A DNA stretch of 64,000 bases from RPRB01 sp035519675 (lineage in GTDB: Bacteria; Myxococcota; Myxococcia; Myxococcales; Myxococcaceae), in the NCBI GenBank assembly GCA_035519675.1, contig DATIWB010000109.1, forward strand, positions 175,336 to 239,335, read 5' to 3'. The notes beneath the pieces are model-generated. The model saw only the letters and a list, made by a program, of their open reading frames with translations, had not been told where the DNA came from and did no database searches. Made by a program: the position numbers and the translations under genes. Below, piece by piece: positions 52,020 to 59,579 of the stretch. Every line of letters begins with the position of its first letter. The stretch's first letter is position 1.

Positions 52020-53738
52020 GTGGTAGCACCCTGGGCTGACCCCTTGAATCTCCAGGATCTCAACAGGCTCCGACAGATCGCCACCATCGCCGCGCGGCAC
52101 GGGTTCGCCGATCTGCTGGACCGTGCCGGGGTGTTCCGGCTCATCGGCCGCCGCGAGCCGGTGGAGCAGGCCCCCGACACCCGGGCGCAGAGCGCGGCGC
52201 GCCGTTTCCGCCGGATGCTGGAGGACCTCGGGCCGACGTTCGTCAAGCTCGGGCAGGTGCTCTCCACCCGCGCGGACCTGCTCCCCAGCGAGTTGGTGAT
52301 CGAGCTCCGCCAGCTTCAGGACTCGGTGGCCCCCATCCCGCTCGAGGCGGTCCGGGCGCAGATCCAGTCTGGGCTGGGCCGCTCCCCCGAGGAGGCCTTC
52401 GCCAGCATCGACCCTCAGCCGCTGGCCGCGGCGAGCATCGCCCAGGTGCACCGCGGGACGACGCGGGGCGGTGAGCCGGTGGTGGTGAAGGTCCAGCGCC
52501 CCGGCATCCAGACGCAGATCGCCTCGGACCTTCAGGTCTTGCGCGCACTCGCCCGGCTACTCGAGGCGGTGGTGGAGGAGACCGGCATCTACTCGCCGGT
52601 GGGCATCGTCGAGGAGTTCGACCGCGCCATCCGCGAGGAGCTGGACTTCGTGCACGAGGCGGAGAACGTCCGCGCCTTCCAGGAGACACACCGCAGCCGC
52701 GCCGGCATCCGCATCCCCAAGGTGCACGACGAGCTGAGCAGCGGCACCGTACTGACCCTCGAGTACTTCGAGGGGGTGAAGCTGCTCGAGGCCGATCTCG
52801 ATGCCGAGCGGCGCGCCGCGCTTGCCCGCACCGTGCTCGATACCGCCTTCCGCCAGCTCTTCGAGGACGGGCTCTTTCACGCCGACCCTCATCCGGGAAA
52901 CTTCCTCCTCCTCCCGGATGGCACCATCGGCCTCATCGACTTCGGGCTGGTGGGCCGGCTGAGCCGGCAGATGCGCGAGCAACTGGTCATCCTCATCGTC
53001 GCCGTCGCGCTCAAGGACTCCGAGTCGGTCGCGCGGCTGCTCTACCGGATTGGCGCTCCCGACGCCCGGGCGAACATCGCCGCGTTCCGGAGCGACATCG
53101 ATGGGGTGCTCGCCCGCAACCTGCCCCGCACGCTCGGCGAGGTGAACGCCCGGCATCTGCTCACCGACCTGCTGGACCTGGCGGTGAAGTACCGGGTCCG
53201 GGTGCCCCGCGAGTACGCGCTCCTCTCCCGCGCCTCGGTCTCGATGGAGGGAATCCTCCGCCAGCTCTCGCCCGAGCTCGACATCCTCGGCGTGGTGCTT
53301 CCCTACGCCAAGGAGCTGCTCAAGGGACGGTACGACCTGGGCGACATGCAGGGCGGGATCCTCCGCGCGCTGCTCCGCTTCCAGGGGCTGGCGGCGGACC
53401 TCCCGACGCAGCTCTCGCAGATTCTCCTCGACCTCGAGACCGGCCGCTTCGCGGTGAACGTTCGCTCGGCGGCGCTGGACAAGGTGAACGCCAGCCTCCG
53501 CGCGGCGGCGGTCATCACCTTCCTCGGCTTCTGCGCTTGCGGCTTCATCGTGGGCGCGTTCATCAGCTTCTCCCAGGTGCCGTGGACGGTGCGGGGCTAC
53601 CCGGTGCTGGGCCTTCTGGGCACTGCCGGCGCGGCGGCCCTCTTCGGCGCGGCGTTCACCTGGTACCTGTTCGGCAACCGCTTCGGGAAGATCAGCGTGC
53701 GGCGGCTGCTCCCTGGGAAGAAGCGGCTCGGCCACTGA
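52020..53738 (+). CDS. AarF/ABC1/UbiB-family kinase-like protein
   Basis: 572 residues. The family signature KLGQVLSTRADLLPSEL is present, followed by the atypical kinase core: the Ala-rich nucleotide loop replacement AAASIAQVHRG, VVVKVQRPGI, HADPHPGNFLLLPDG and GLIDFGLVG. Two C-terminal transmembrane helices (ITFLGFCACGFIVGAFI, VLGLLGTAGAAALFGAAF) anchor it. UbiB/COQ8 proteins are ATPases that support ubiquinone synthesis or lipid handling. No other ubi gene is visible. The GTG at 52020 is preferred because GGGGGAA precedes it; a TTG at 52044 is an alternative. A 12-base palindrome (CACCGGCCGGTG) follows at 53749. Confidence 0.9.
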   Translation: MVAPWADPLNLQDLNRLRQIATIAARHGFADLLDRAGVFRLIGRREPVEQAPDTRAQSAARRFRRMLEDLGPTFVKLGQVLSTRADLLPSELVIELRQLQDSVAPIPLEAVRAQIQSGLGRSPEEAFASIDPQPLAAASIAQVHRGTTRGGEPVVVKVQRPGIQTQIASDLQVLRALARLLEAVVEETGIYSPVGIVEEFDRAIREELDFVHEAENVRAFQETHRSRAGIRIPKVHDELSSGTVLTLEYFEGVKLLEADLDAERRAALARTVLDTAFRQLFEDGLFHADPHPGNFLLLPDGTIGLIDFGLVGRLSRQMREQLVILIVAVALKDSESVARLLYRIGAPDARANIAAFRSDIDGVLARNLPRTLGEVNARHLLTDLLDLAVKYRVRVPREYALLSRASVSMEGILRQLSPELDILGVVLPYAKELLKGRYDLGDMQGGILRALLRFQGLAADLPTQLSQILLDLETGRFAVNVRSAALDKVNASLRAAAVITFLGFCACGFIVGAFISFSQVPWTVRGYPVLGLLGTAGAAALFGAAFTWYLFGNRFGKISVRRLLPGKKRLGH

Positions 53739-53868
53739 GGGTTCTCCCCACCGGCCGGTGCGATCTCCGGGCGGCACAGCTGCGTCGCCGGGAGGCCGCA
53801 ACACTCGCCTGAATCGCGCACCGCCGGAGGTCCCGGGGTTCCCCACCGGGCACACCCTTGGAGGTGGG

Positions 53869-55005
53869 ATGGACGTCTCGACGCGTGCGGTGACTGCATT
53901 CCGGGCCGTTCCGCTGGAGCGGTCGCGGCTGCTTCCGGTGGACTGGCTGCGTGGCCTGGTGATGGTCCTGATGACCGTGGACCATTCCTCCTCGGCCTTC
54001 AACGCCGGGCGACTGTTCGGCGACTCGGCGCAGGGCTGGGTTCCGGGCACGGCGCTCCCCGCCGCCCAGTTCTTCACCCGGTGGATCACCCACCTCTGCG
54101 CGCCGACGTTCCTCTTCCTCTCCGGCTACTCGCTCTACATGTCGGTGCAGCGGAAGAAGCGGGACGGAGCCTCCGAGTCGGACATCACCCGGTTCATCGC
54201 TCTTCGGGGGCTGCTCATCGCCGCGCTCGACCCGCTGTGGATGGTACTCGTCCACCGCTTCCTGTTCGTCCTCCAGGTCCTCTACGCCATCGGGCTGAGC
54301 ATGGTGGCGATGTCCGTCCTCCGACGGCTGCCGGCGCGGGTCTGCGGCGCGCTGGGCCTGCTCCTCATCGTGCTCCAGGAGGCGGTCGCCACGAGGCTGG
54401 CCCACGTCGAGGGCGTCGGCCGGGCGCTGCTGGTGTTCACCCTGGTGCCGGGGCGGGTCGGTCCGTTCCCGGTCTGGTACCCGGTCGTCCCCTGGCTGGC
54501 AGTGATGCTCCTCGGGTGGGCCGCGGCGGACATCGCCCGGCGGGAGCCCGAGACGTTCCCGGGCAAGCTGATCCTCGCCAGCGGCCTGGCGCTGTTGGTG
54601 TTCGTGGTGGTCCGGGGCCTGAAGGGGTACGGGAACGCGGGGCTCTTCCGCGAGGGGAGCTCGCTCATCCAGTGGCTCCACACGTCGAAGTACCCGGCCA
54701 GCCTCGCCTACCTTGCCTGCGAGCTGGGCATCGCCGGGCTCATTCTCACCGCACTGTGGATGGCCGAGCTGCCGGGCTGGCTTCGCCTCCCGCTGACCGT
54801 GCTCGGCCAGAGCGCGTTCTTCTTCTACCTCCTGCATGCGCACCTGCTCCGGCTCGCGGCCTGGACGCTGGGGCTCCTGCATCGGACCGGGCTGGGGATG
54901 ACCTACCTCGCCGCCGCGGTGGTCATCGCCGTGCTCCTCCCCGCCTGCGAGCGCTTCCGCCGGTACAAGGTCTCGCACCCGCAGAGCCTCGCCCGGTACA
55001 TCTGA
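53869..55005 (+). CDS. DUF1624/heparan-alpha-glucosaminide acetyltransferase-like membrane protein
   Basis: 378 residues with about nine or ten transmembrane helices. The first helix carries DWLRGLVMVLMTVDHSSS, the hallmark of the DUF1624/HGSNAT group (RGxxMxLMxxDH). Later features are LSGYSLYMSVQRKKR and, near the end, SAFFFYLLHAHLLR. These proteins are thought to acylate glycans using a cytoplasmic acyl donor, similar to OpgC and acyltransferase-3 proteins. GGAGGTGGG before the ATG at 53869 fixes the start. The substrate is unknown; a glycan O- or N-acyl transfer is inferred. Confidence 0.8.
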   Translation: MDVSTRAVTAFRAVPLERSRLLPVDWLRGLVMVLMTVDHSSSAFNAGRLFGDSAQGWVPGTALPAAQFFTRWITHLCAPTFLFLSGYSLYMSVQRKKRDGASESDITRFIALRGLLIAALDPLWMVLVHRFLFVLQVLYAIGLSMVAMSVLRRLPARVCGALGLLLIVLQEAVATRLAHVEGVGRALLVFTLVPGRVGPFPVWYPVVPWLAVMLLGWAAADIARREPETFPGKLILASGLALLVFVVVRGLKGYGNAGLFREGSSLIQWLHTSKYPASLAYLACELGIAGLILTALWMAELPGWLRLPLTVLGQSAFFFYLLHAHLLRLAAWTLGLLHRTGLGMTYLAAAVVIAVLLPACERFRRYKVSHPQSLARYI

Positions 55006-55055
55006 CGGGTCACTGCTCCCGAAATCGATCGCCGGCCCGTGCGTGACCTGGGGGC

Positions 55056-56024
55056 ATGATGGCTGGCCGCCTCGCCGCGCTGCTCCTGCTGCTGACCGGA
55101 GCCCTCGCCTCCGCGGGCCCGGACGGCGGAACCCAGCGGGTTGGCCTGGTCGACGCCGCCGAGGGCTGCGCCGAGTTCTGGCGCCGCGCGCCGGGGGCCA
55201 CGCCCGAGGAGCAGGCCCGCGCGTTCGAGGAGCTGCTGCGGGCGCCCCACCCCACGCTGTACACCGCCACGGTGCTCGGACTCACCGAGCCGCTCTCGGC
55301 CAGCGTCCCGGAGCGGCTGAAGAAGGCAGCGCGCTTCCATCCCGACCCGGCGCGAGTGGATGAGGTGCGCCGCACGCTCGAGGCGGACCTCCAGGACGCC
55401 GCAGTGCAGTTCCGGAAGACGTTTCCCGGCTTCACCTCGAAGCACCCGGTGTCGGTCGTGTGCTCGCTGGGCGCGTTCGACGGCGGGACGCGAACGGTCG
55501 AGGGCAGGGAGATGTTGCTCTTCGGCCCGGATGTCATCGCCGCCCTCCGGCCGCGGGGCTCCCGCCTGCGGCCCTTCCTGGAGCACGAGCTCTTCCACGT
55601 GCACCACGGGAATCTCCATCCCGACGCCCCGGAGACGGTCGGCGAGGCACTCTGGGAGGAGGGGCTAGCCACCCAGGTGAGCGCGGCGCTCAACCACGGG
55701 GCGACGAACGACGAGATCATGGTGCCGGACACGCTCGTCGCCGAGGCCACCCCACGCACTCCGGAGCTGGCGAGCCGGCTGCTCGGGCACCTGGACGATC
55801 CTGCGCCCGGGCCGGTCTACCGGCAGTTCTTCCTCGGCTCGAGCGAAAAGGGCGAGGTTCCCTCGCGCAGCGGCTACCTCCTCGGCTGGCGTATCGCCGA
55901 GGCCGCGGGGAGGACGCACTCGCTCGCGCAGCTCGCCGCGATGCCGCCGGCGGAGAGCCGGGCCCTGGTCGAGCGCGCGCTCCGCACCATGGCGCAGGGT
56001 GCCGGCGCCGGCGCCGCGAGGTAG
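55056..56024 (+). CDS. Secreted HExxH zinc-peptidase-like protein
   Basis: 322 residues. A signal peptide (about 1-20) precedes a domain with the zinc motif FLEHELFHVHHG (His177, Glu178, His181). A likely third ligand is a Glu in ALWEEGLATQ, 20-25 residues later, as in gluzincins of the DUF2268 type. The pattern predicts a periplasmic or exported metalloprotease-like protein. No recognisable pro-domain or substrate-binding module is seen. It follows the DUF1624 gene after 50 bases on the same strand and may be co-transcribed. The substrate is unknown. Confidence 0.7.
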   Translation: MMAGRLAALLLLLTGALASAGPDGGTQRVGLVDAAEGCAEFWRRAPGATPEEQARAFEELLRAPHPTLYTATVLGLTEPLSASVPERLKKAARFHPDPARVDEVRRTLEADLQDAAVQFRKTFPGFTSKHPVSVVCSLGAFDGGTRTVEGREMLLFGPDVIAALRPRGSRLRPFLEHELFHVHHGNLHPDAPETVGEALWEEGLATQVSAALNHGATNDEIMVPDTLVAEATPRTPELASRLLGHLDDPAPGPVYRQFFLGSSEKGEVPSRSGYLLGWRIAEAAGRTHSLAQLAAMPPAESRALVERALRTMAQGAGAGAAR

Positions 56025-56068
56025 CCAGGCCGCCGCAGTCCAGGCCCGTGCCGGGCCTCGCCCCAGTG

Positions 56069-56737
56069 TCATCCGCCCGCCCCCGCCGGGCGCCAGCCGG
56101 CGTCGTCCGGTGCCTCGAGCCGAGGGGCGCGGAAGCGGAACCGGAAGACGTCCTTCCCCTGTTCGATGCGGACCGACAGCGGAAGCTGCACCGGGCCGAT
56201 CCGTTCCCAGCCGGAGAAGCGGAGGGTCAGGGTGCCCACCGCCCCGCCCCAGGTGATGCGGGCCGCGACCGGACGACCGGTGGAGAGGAGCGCGAGCTCC
56301 ACCGGATGCCCGGCGACGTCGCGCCCGGAGACCCAGACCACCGGCTCGTCGTCGAGGCGTCCCTTCCGGGCCGGGCCGAGCTGCGGGAAGACGCGATCCG
56401 GCGCCAGGATCATCGCCAGGAAGTGATGGCCGAGGATGCGCGCCTGGAGGTCAGTGTCTCCCTCGGTCCAGTGGCCCGCGTCTCCGCTGACCCAGCTGTC
56501 CTCGCCCAGCGCGACCGAGTCCCAGATCTGCACCTCGTCGCGCCACTGGGTGAACCGTGCCCAGCCATCCGAGCGCCGGAAGGCGATGCGGGTCTGGTAC
56601 TCCCCACGGGGGCCGACACAGTCGGCCGTGGCGTCGTAGCCCGCGACGCCGGCCCCCTGCCCCACCCAGGCCTGCATCCGCCCGAGCGGAGAGCTGGGCA
56701 CGGCGGCCGTGAGCAGGAGGAGGAGCAGCGCTGCCAT
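56069..56737 (-). CDS. Secreted protein of unknown function
   Basis: 222 residues from the ATG at 56737. The signal peptide is MAALLLLLLTAAVPSSP. The mature part is predicted to be beta-rich, with many Trp and aromatic residues (AFRRSDGWARFTQWRDEVQIW, shown in part; GDAGHWTEGDTDLQARILG; GWERIGPVQLPLSVRI). The spread of strands resembles the LolA/DUF-type periplasmic lipid carriers or outer-membrane lipoprotein-sorting proteins, but I cannot identify the family. AGGA lies four bases before the ATG. It converges on the HExxH gene with 44 bases between stops. Confidence 0.65.
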   Translation of the reverse strand: MAALLLLLLTAAVPSSPLGRMQAWVGQGAGVAGYDATADCVGPRGEYQTRIAFRRSDGWARFTQWRDEVQIWDSVALGEDSWVSGDAGHWTEGDTDLQARILGHHFLAMILAPDRVFPQLGPARKGRLDDEPVVWVSGRDVAGHPVELALLSTGRPVAARITWGGAVGTLTLRFSGWERIGPVQLPLSVRIEQGKDVFRFRFRAPRLEAPDDAGWRPAGAGG

Positions 56738-56815
56738 CGGTCCTGAGGAACCCGCAGCCCGGCGGGGTTGCGCCACTGCGTTGCAGCGGCCGTCCCCGGG
56801 GACGCAGCGAGACCC

Positions 56816-57727
56816 TCAGAAGGACCGCCCGAAGAACAGCGCGGCGAGCACGGCGAGCGGCGCGGCCACGCCGGACCAGCGCCAGGCCTCGCTCCTCCAG
56901 GCGGCGGCGGCCGACTCCTGCTCGGCAGGAAGGACCACCGGCGCGGCGCCACCGGCGATGCCCACCAGTCGCCAGCCGCCGGTGCGGTCGGGCTCGAGCG
57001 TGCCGAGCGCCAGCGCCCGGGCCCCGAGCTTTCCCACCGACTCCCAGGACATCACCTCGACCAGCTCACGCTCGCCCTCGGCCGGAACCTCGCCCGCCTC
57101 GCGCTCGAGCGACACCAGCACCCGTCGAATGCGGGTCGGAGCCGCGGCGCGGGTCGGCGAGAAGCGGAGGGCGACGCTCTTCCGCAGGCCGCGAAGCTCG
57201 AGCGGCAAGCTCGCCGCGCGCTCGCGGGCCACCAGCCGCCCCGGCTGGCCGCGCTCGCCGATGAGCCGCAACTCGGCCTCGTAGAAGGCGCAGACCACAC
57301 CGCCGGGGGAGGTCACCTCGCCGCGGGAGCCGAGATGGCCATCGAGGACCAGCCAGCGGCCCTCGCGCTCGCCGGCGGGGAGGTTGAGTGCCTCGTCCAC
57401 GGTGCAGGGGTGGGCGAAGCGGAGCAGCTCGGCGTGTCTCCACAGCTGTCCTGCGGTCCACGCCGCACCGATGCATCCGGCGCCGGCGGCGATGCCGAGC
57501 ACCCACCGGAGGACCCAGCCGGCGGGGGTCCCGGCGGCGAGGGCGAAGGCGAGGACCCCCCCGAGGAGCAGTCCGGCGAGCACCGGCACCGGCGCGACCG
57601 GCGGGGCGATGGTCGGCACGTGTCGCTGAACCGCAGTGCCCCGAACCGCCAGCAACGCTCCCGACGCTCCCAGCCCCAGCGCGGGGGCAAGAACGGTCTG
57701 GAGGTCGAGGCCCGCGAGCTCGGTCAC
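56816..57727 (-). CDS. Membrane protein with GIDE-like domain (tentative)
   Basis: 303 residues. Two or three N-terminal transmembrane helices (VLAGLLLGGVLAFALAAG, GWVLRWVLGIAAGAGCIG) are followed by a soluble domain and a C-terminal helix (GVAAPLAVLAALFFG). The soluble part has WLVLDGHLGSRGEVTSP, GVVCAFYEAEL and ALGTLEPDRTGGWRLVG, an arrangement like the GIDE domain of MUL1-type proteins and their bacterial relatives. The RING finger of the eukaryotic proteins is absent, as in bacteria. The function is unknown. A 78-base gap separates it from the following secreted-protein gene. Confidence 0.5.
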   Translation of the reverse strand: MTELAGLDLQTVLAPALGLGASGALLAVRGTAVQRHVPTIAPPVAPVPVLAGLLLGGVLAFALAAGTPAGWVLRWVLGIAAGAGCIGAAWTAGQLWRHAELLRFAHPCTVDEALNLPAGEREGRWLVLDGHLGSRGEVTSPGGVVCAFYEAELRLIGERGQPGRLVARERAASLPLELRGLRKSVALRFSPTRAAAPTRIRRVLVSLEREAGEVPAEGERELVEVMSWESVGKLGARALALGTLEPDRTGGWRLVGIAGGAAPVVLPAEQESAAAAWRSEAWRWSGVAAPLAVLAALFFGRSF

Positions 57728-57799
57728 GGCGGTGCGAGCAGGGCAACCCTCGTGCCACCCGCTCCAGACGGAGGCGGTGCGTCACCCGGGCCGGGGCTG

Positions 57800-57816
57800 T
57801 AAAAAAGAGCGCCTCT
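57800..57816 (-). terminator. Candidate weak intrinsic terminator of the cyclase gene
   Basis: On the minus strand the cyclase stop codon begins a small stem AGAG-GCG-CTCT that runs directly into six T residues (plus-strand A run 57801-57806). A six-base A/T run is rare in this GC-rich sequence. The four-base stem is short, so confidence is limited. Confidence 0.35.
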
Positions 57817-59545
57817 ACCCGGTGGTCCCGGTCGACGTCGGCTCGTCGATCCCCATCACCCGGAAGGTCTGCACCGCCCGCTCCTTGCCCTTCACGTGCG
57901 CCAGCGGCAGCGCCTCGACGTGGAATCCGGGCCCCGCCTTGGACACCGTGGTGTCGGCGGCCAGCACCTCGTTGCCCTTGGCCACGTTGCAGAGCCGCGA
58001 GGCGGTGTTCACGCAGTCGCCGATGGCGGTGAACTCGTGCCGGTCCGCCGAGCCCATGTAGCCGACGACCGCCTGACCGCTGTTGACCCCGATGCCGATC
58101 TCGATGCGGGTCTGGCCGTTCGCCTCCCGCGCCTCGTTCAGCGCCTCGACCGCGGCCTGCATCTCCAGCGCCGCCCGGAGCGCGCGCGCCGGGTCGTCCG
58201 GATGGGGCGAGGGCGGCCCCCACACCGCCATCACGCAGTCGCCGATGAACTTGTCCAGGTTCCCCTCGTGCCGGAACACCACATCGGCCATCGCGGAGAA
58301 GAAGGCGTTCAGCATCGACACCGTTTCTTGAGGACTCTCACCCTCGGCGATGGAGGTGAAGCCGCGGATGTCGGCGAAGAGCACGCTCACCTCGGCCAGC
58401 CGCCCCTGCCGGAGCAGCTCGACCTGGCCCTTCACCACCATCTCCGCGACCGCGGGCGAGAGGAATCGCGACAACTCGGCCCGGGTCACCGCCTCGGTCT
58501 CGATCTTCTGCGCCAGGTCGGCGTTCTCCAGGGCGATCGCCGCCTGCGAGGCGATGCCGGAGAGGATCTTGAGGTCCTTCTCGCTGAAGGCGTTGGTCCG
58601 CTCCCGGGTATCGAGGAACAGCACGCCCTTGAGCTCGCCCTTGGCCAGCAGCGGCACCGCCATGGCGCTGCGGATGCCCTGGGCGACGATGCTCTCGCTC
58701 CCGCTGAAGCGGCTGTCGAGGATGGCGTCCGCGGTGAGCACCGCCTGGCGGGTCTCCAGCACCCGCTTGAGCACCGTGTCGGAGAGCACCACCTCCTCGT
58801 CGCTGCCGGTCCGGTGGCGCACCGCCTGGGCCACCAGCTCACCCTGGTCGTTGACCAGGAAGATGACCCCGTGGTCGGCGGCGAGGAGCTGGAAGCTGAC
58901 CGCGAGGATCTTGTCCAGGAGGCTCTTCTGGTCGCGCTCCAGCCCCACCTGCCGGTGGAACTCGTGGGCGATTCGCAGCTTCTCGTAGTCCTGCCGGAGG
59001 GCGGCGGCGTCCTTCAGCTGCTCGGCAGGCCGGAACTCGGTCTCCTCCACCGTGGGCTGGTCGAGCTGGGCGAGGAAGGCCGGGGCGGCCTGGGCCGAGG
59101 CGAGCACGGTGACGCCCGGGCTGCCGGTGCTGGTGAGCACGTCGCCGGAGTGGAAGACCAGCCGGCTGTTGCCGAGCGCGATCTCGTCGCCGTCCTTGAG
59201 CCGCAGCTCGCGCACCCGGCGCCCGTTCACGTAGGTGCCGTTGGAGCTGCCCAGGTCCTTGAGGAGGTAGCCGTTGCTCACCTTCTCGATGGCGGCGTGC
59301 TCCTTGCTGACCTCGCGGTCGGCGAGGCGGAGGGTATTCGCCGGGTGGCGTCCGAGCGTGGTCCTCGCTCCGAGCGGGAACTCGCTCAGCTTGCCGTCCA
59401 GGAGCCGTCCGGTGAGGTATGGCCCGCGCGGGCTGGTGCGCACCGAGGGCACCTGGCTCGAGGACAGCGACTCGCCGCAGCCCGGGCACCGCGGCGGGTT
59501 GGGCTGGGCGAGCGGTGTTCGACAGCGTGGACAGGCGCTGAGCAT
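57815..59545 (-). CDS. Class III nucleotide cyclase with zinc ribbon, FHA and GAF domains
   Basis: 576 residues from the ATG at 59545. A two-CxxC zinc ribbon (CPRC 5-8, CPGC 20-23) is followed by an FHA domain (about 44-135; LGRHPANTLRLAD, EVSKEHAAIEK, SSNGTYVNGR), a GAF domain (about 205-350) and a class III cyclase domain (about 380-560). The cyclase has VSVLFADIRGFTSI (first metal Asp), KFIGDCVMAVWG (second metal Asp and purine Lys) and EFTAIGDCVNTASRL (purine-contact Asp), which together indicate an adenylate cyclase. It likely makes cAMP in response to a phospho-signal and a small ligand. It is divergent from truD, 34 bases between starts. Confidence 0.92.
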   Translation of the reverse strand: MLSACPRCRTPLAQPNPPRCPGCGESLSSSQVPSVRTSPRGPYLTGRLLDGKLSEFPLGARTTLGRHPANTLRLADREVSKEHAAIEKVSNGYLLKDLGSSNGTYVNGRRVRELRLKDGDEIALGNSRLVFHSGDVLTSTGSPGVTVLASAQAAPAFLAQLDQPTVEETEFRPAEQLKDAAALRQDYEKLRIAHEFHRQVGLERDQKSLLDKILAVSFQLLAADHGVIFLVNDQGELVAQAVRHRTGSDEEVVLSDTVLKRVLETRQAVLTADAILDSRFSGSESIVAQGIRSAMAVPLLAKGELKGVLFLDTRERTNAFSEKDLKILSGIASQAAIALENADLAQKIETEAVTRAELSRFLSPAVAEMVVKGQVELLRQGRLAEVSVLFADIRGFTSIAEGESPQETVSMLNAFFSAMADVVFRHEGNLDKFIGDCVMAVWGPPSPHPDDPARALRAALEMQAAVEALNEAREANGQTRIEIGIGVNSGQAVVGYMGSADRHEFTAIGDCVNTASRLCNVAKGNEVLAADTTVSKAGPGFHVEALPLAHVKGKERAVQTFRVMGIDEPTSTGTTG

Positions 59546-59579
59546 CGGACCGTCGGCCGATGTTACAAGCCTTTCCCCC

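Noticed and set aside
53749..53760. Palindrome CACCGGCCGGTG after the ubiB-like gene as terminator
   Set aside because: Without a T run or a loop, and with GC-rich background, it is too weak to list as a terminator.
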